Source: Bacteroidales bacterium (lineage in GTDB: Bacteria; Bacteroidota; Bacteroidia; Bacteroidales; P3). From it: a stretch of DNA of 64,000 nucleotides. Position 1 is the first letter of the stretch. Each line of letters starts with the position of its first letter. Below are positions 63,838 through 64,000 of the stretch, piece by piece. The notes beneath the pieces are model-generated. The model was not told where the DNA came from and ran no database searches. It worked only from the letters and a program-made list of their open reading frames with translations. Location: assembly GCA_022482545.1 (NCBI GenBank), contig JAKVOZ010000004.1:1-64000 (forward strand), written 5' to 3'. The position numbers and the translations under genes are program-made.

Positions 63838-64000
63838 TTACATCTTTTGGTCAAGGTTCTTGCCTTTTTCTTCGTGTTCAAAGTTTGGAATAAACTCTTT
63901 TAATAAGGTGACAACATCTGCCTTTTGAAAGTCTTTTTGCTTGAATAAGTCTGTCATCTTATTAAAGAAAGCATCTATCTCTTTGATTGGACGACAAGGA
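63838..64000 (-). CDS. C-terminal end of a probable nucleotide-sugar dehydratase/epimerase
   Basis: The last 54 codons of a gene that begins beyond the window edge. The visible end, PIKEIDAFFNKMTDLFKQ followed by LLKEFIPNFEHEEKGK and ending NLDQKM, matches from memory the C-terminus of UDP-GlcNAc 4,6-dehydratase-like (PglF/CapD) proteins in Bacteroidota polysaccharide loci. The family is a guess from a short tail. It ends 5 bases before the sugar transferase start, so it is upstream in the same operon. Confidence 0.5.
   Translation of the reverse strand, partial: PCRPIKEIDAFFNKMTDLFKQKDFQKADVVTLLKEFIPNFEHEEKGKNLDQKM

Overview
The window looks like a chromosomal stretch of an AT-rich member of the Bacteroidota, probably of the order Bacteroidales. 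Several signs point there: many genes are preceded by the Bacteroidota -7 promoter box TAnnTTTG instead of a sigma-70 -10 box, Shine-Dalgarno sites are scarce, there is a type IX secretion tail, a GlmU-like nucleotidyltransferase of the Bacteroidota kind, a type B L31 and a DUF349 repeat protein. The phylum call is firm; genus and species cannot be read from the sequence.

Positions 1-31 kb are mostly housekeeping. Minus-strand group: ClC transporter, asd, PagL-like deacylase (cut by the window edge). Plus-strand group: exonuclease III, OmpA-like lipoprotein, DUF3943 barrel. Minus-strand run: GlmU-like protein, Lon, small membrane protein, SufS, YigZ; then rpmE2 and a DUF349 protein. Next come a LysE exporter, hutI, ribD, prmC, tRNA-Ser(UGA) with its terminator, rsmG, a DPP-IV-like peptidase, a Bro-N/Fic fusion next to a structured 0.5-kb non-coding region, trmD, a secreted protein of unknown function, a TPR protein, DedA, aroE, an M50-like protease, panD, a flippase-like membrane protein and rfaE2.

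Positions 32.4-58.5 kb are one long minus-strand gene cluster of about 24 genes. Most neighbours overlap or lie within a few bases, which suggests one or a few transcripts started upstream of a GTG-initiated tyrosine ammonia-lyase. It encodes a pathway of the aryl-polyene/flexirubin class. TAL makes the coumarate starter and a PaaK-like ligase probably activates it. Two ACPs, three complete ketosynthases, a ketosynthase-like chain-length-factor protein and a half-length relative, a ketoreductase and two hot-dog dehydratases extend the chain. An O-methyltransferase, a B12-type radical SAM enzyme and two CrtI-like FAD enzymes probably tailor it. A LolA-like carrier, two periplasmic proteins, an RND/MMPL exporter fused to a PlsC acyltransferase, a GT2 glycosyltransferase, an LpxL-like and another acyltransferase, and an EamA protein probably attach it to a lipid or glycan and move it to the outer membrane. 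DarA/DarB-like dialkylresorcinol genes are not seen, so the product is more likely an aryl polyene than a complete flexirubin.

Positions 58.8-64 kb hold a large type IX-secreted protein with a lamin-tail domain, a small exported protein, and the end of a polysaccharide locus (NodB-type deacetylase, initiating sugar transferase, tail of a probable nucleotide-sugar dehydratase). The two-gene secreted unit is bracketed by inverted copies of a palindromic repeat; related elements recur in gaps between genes across the window.
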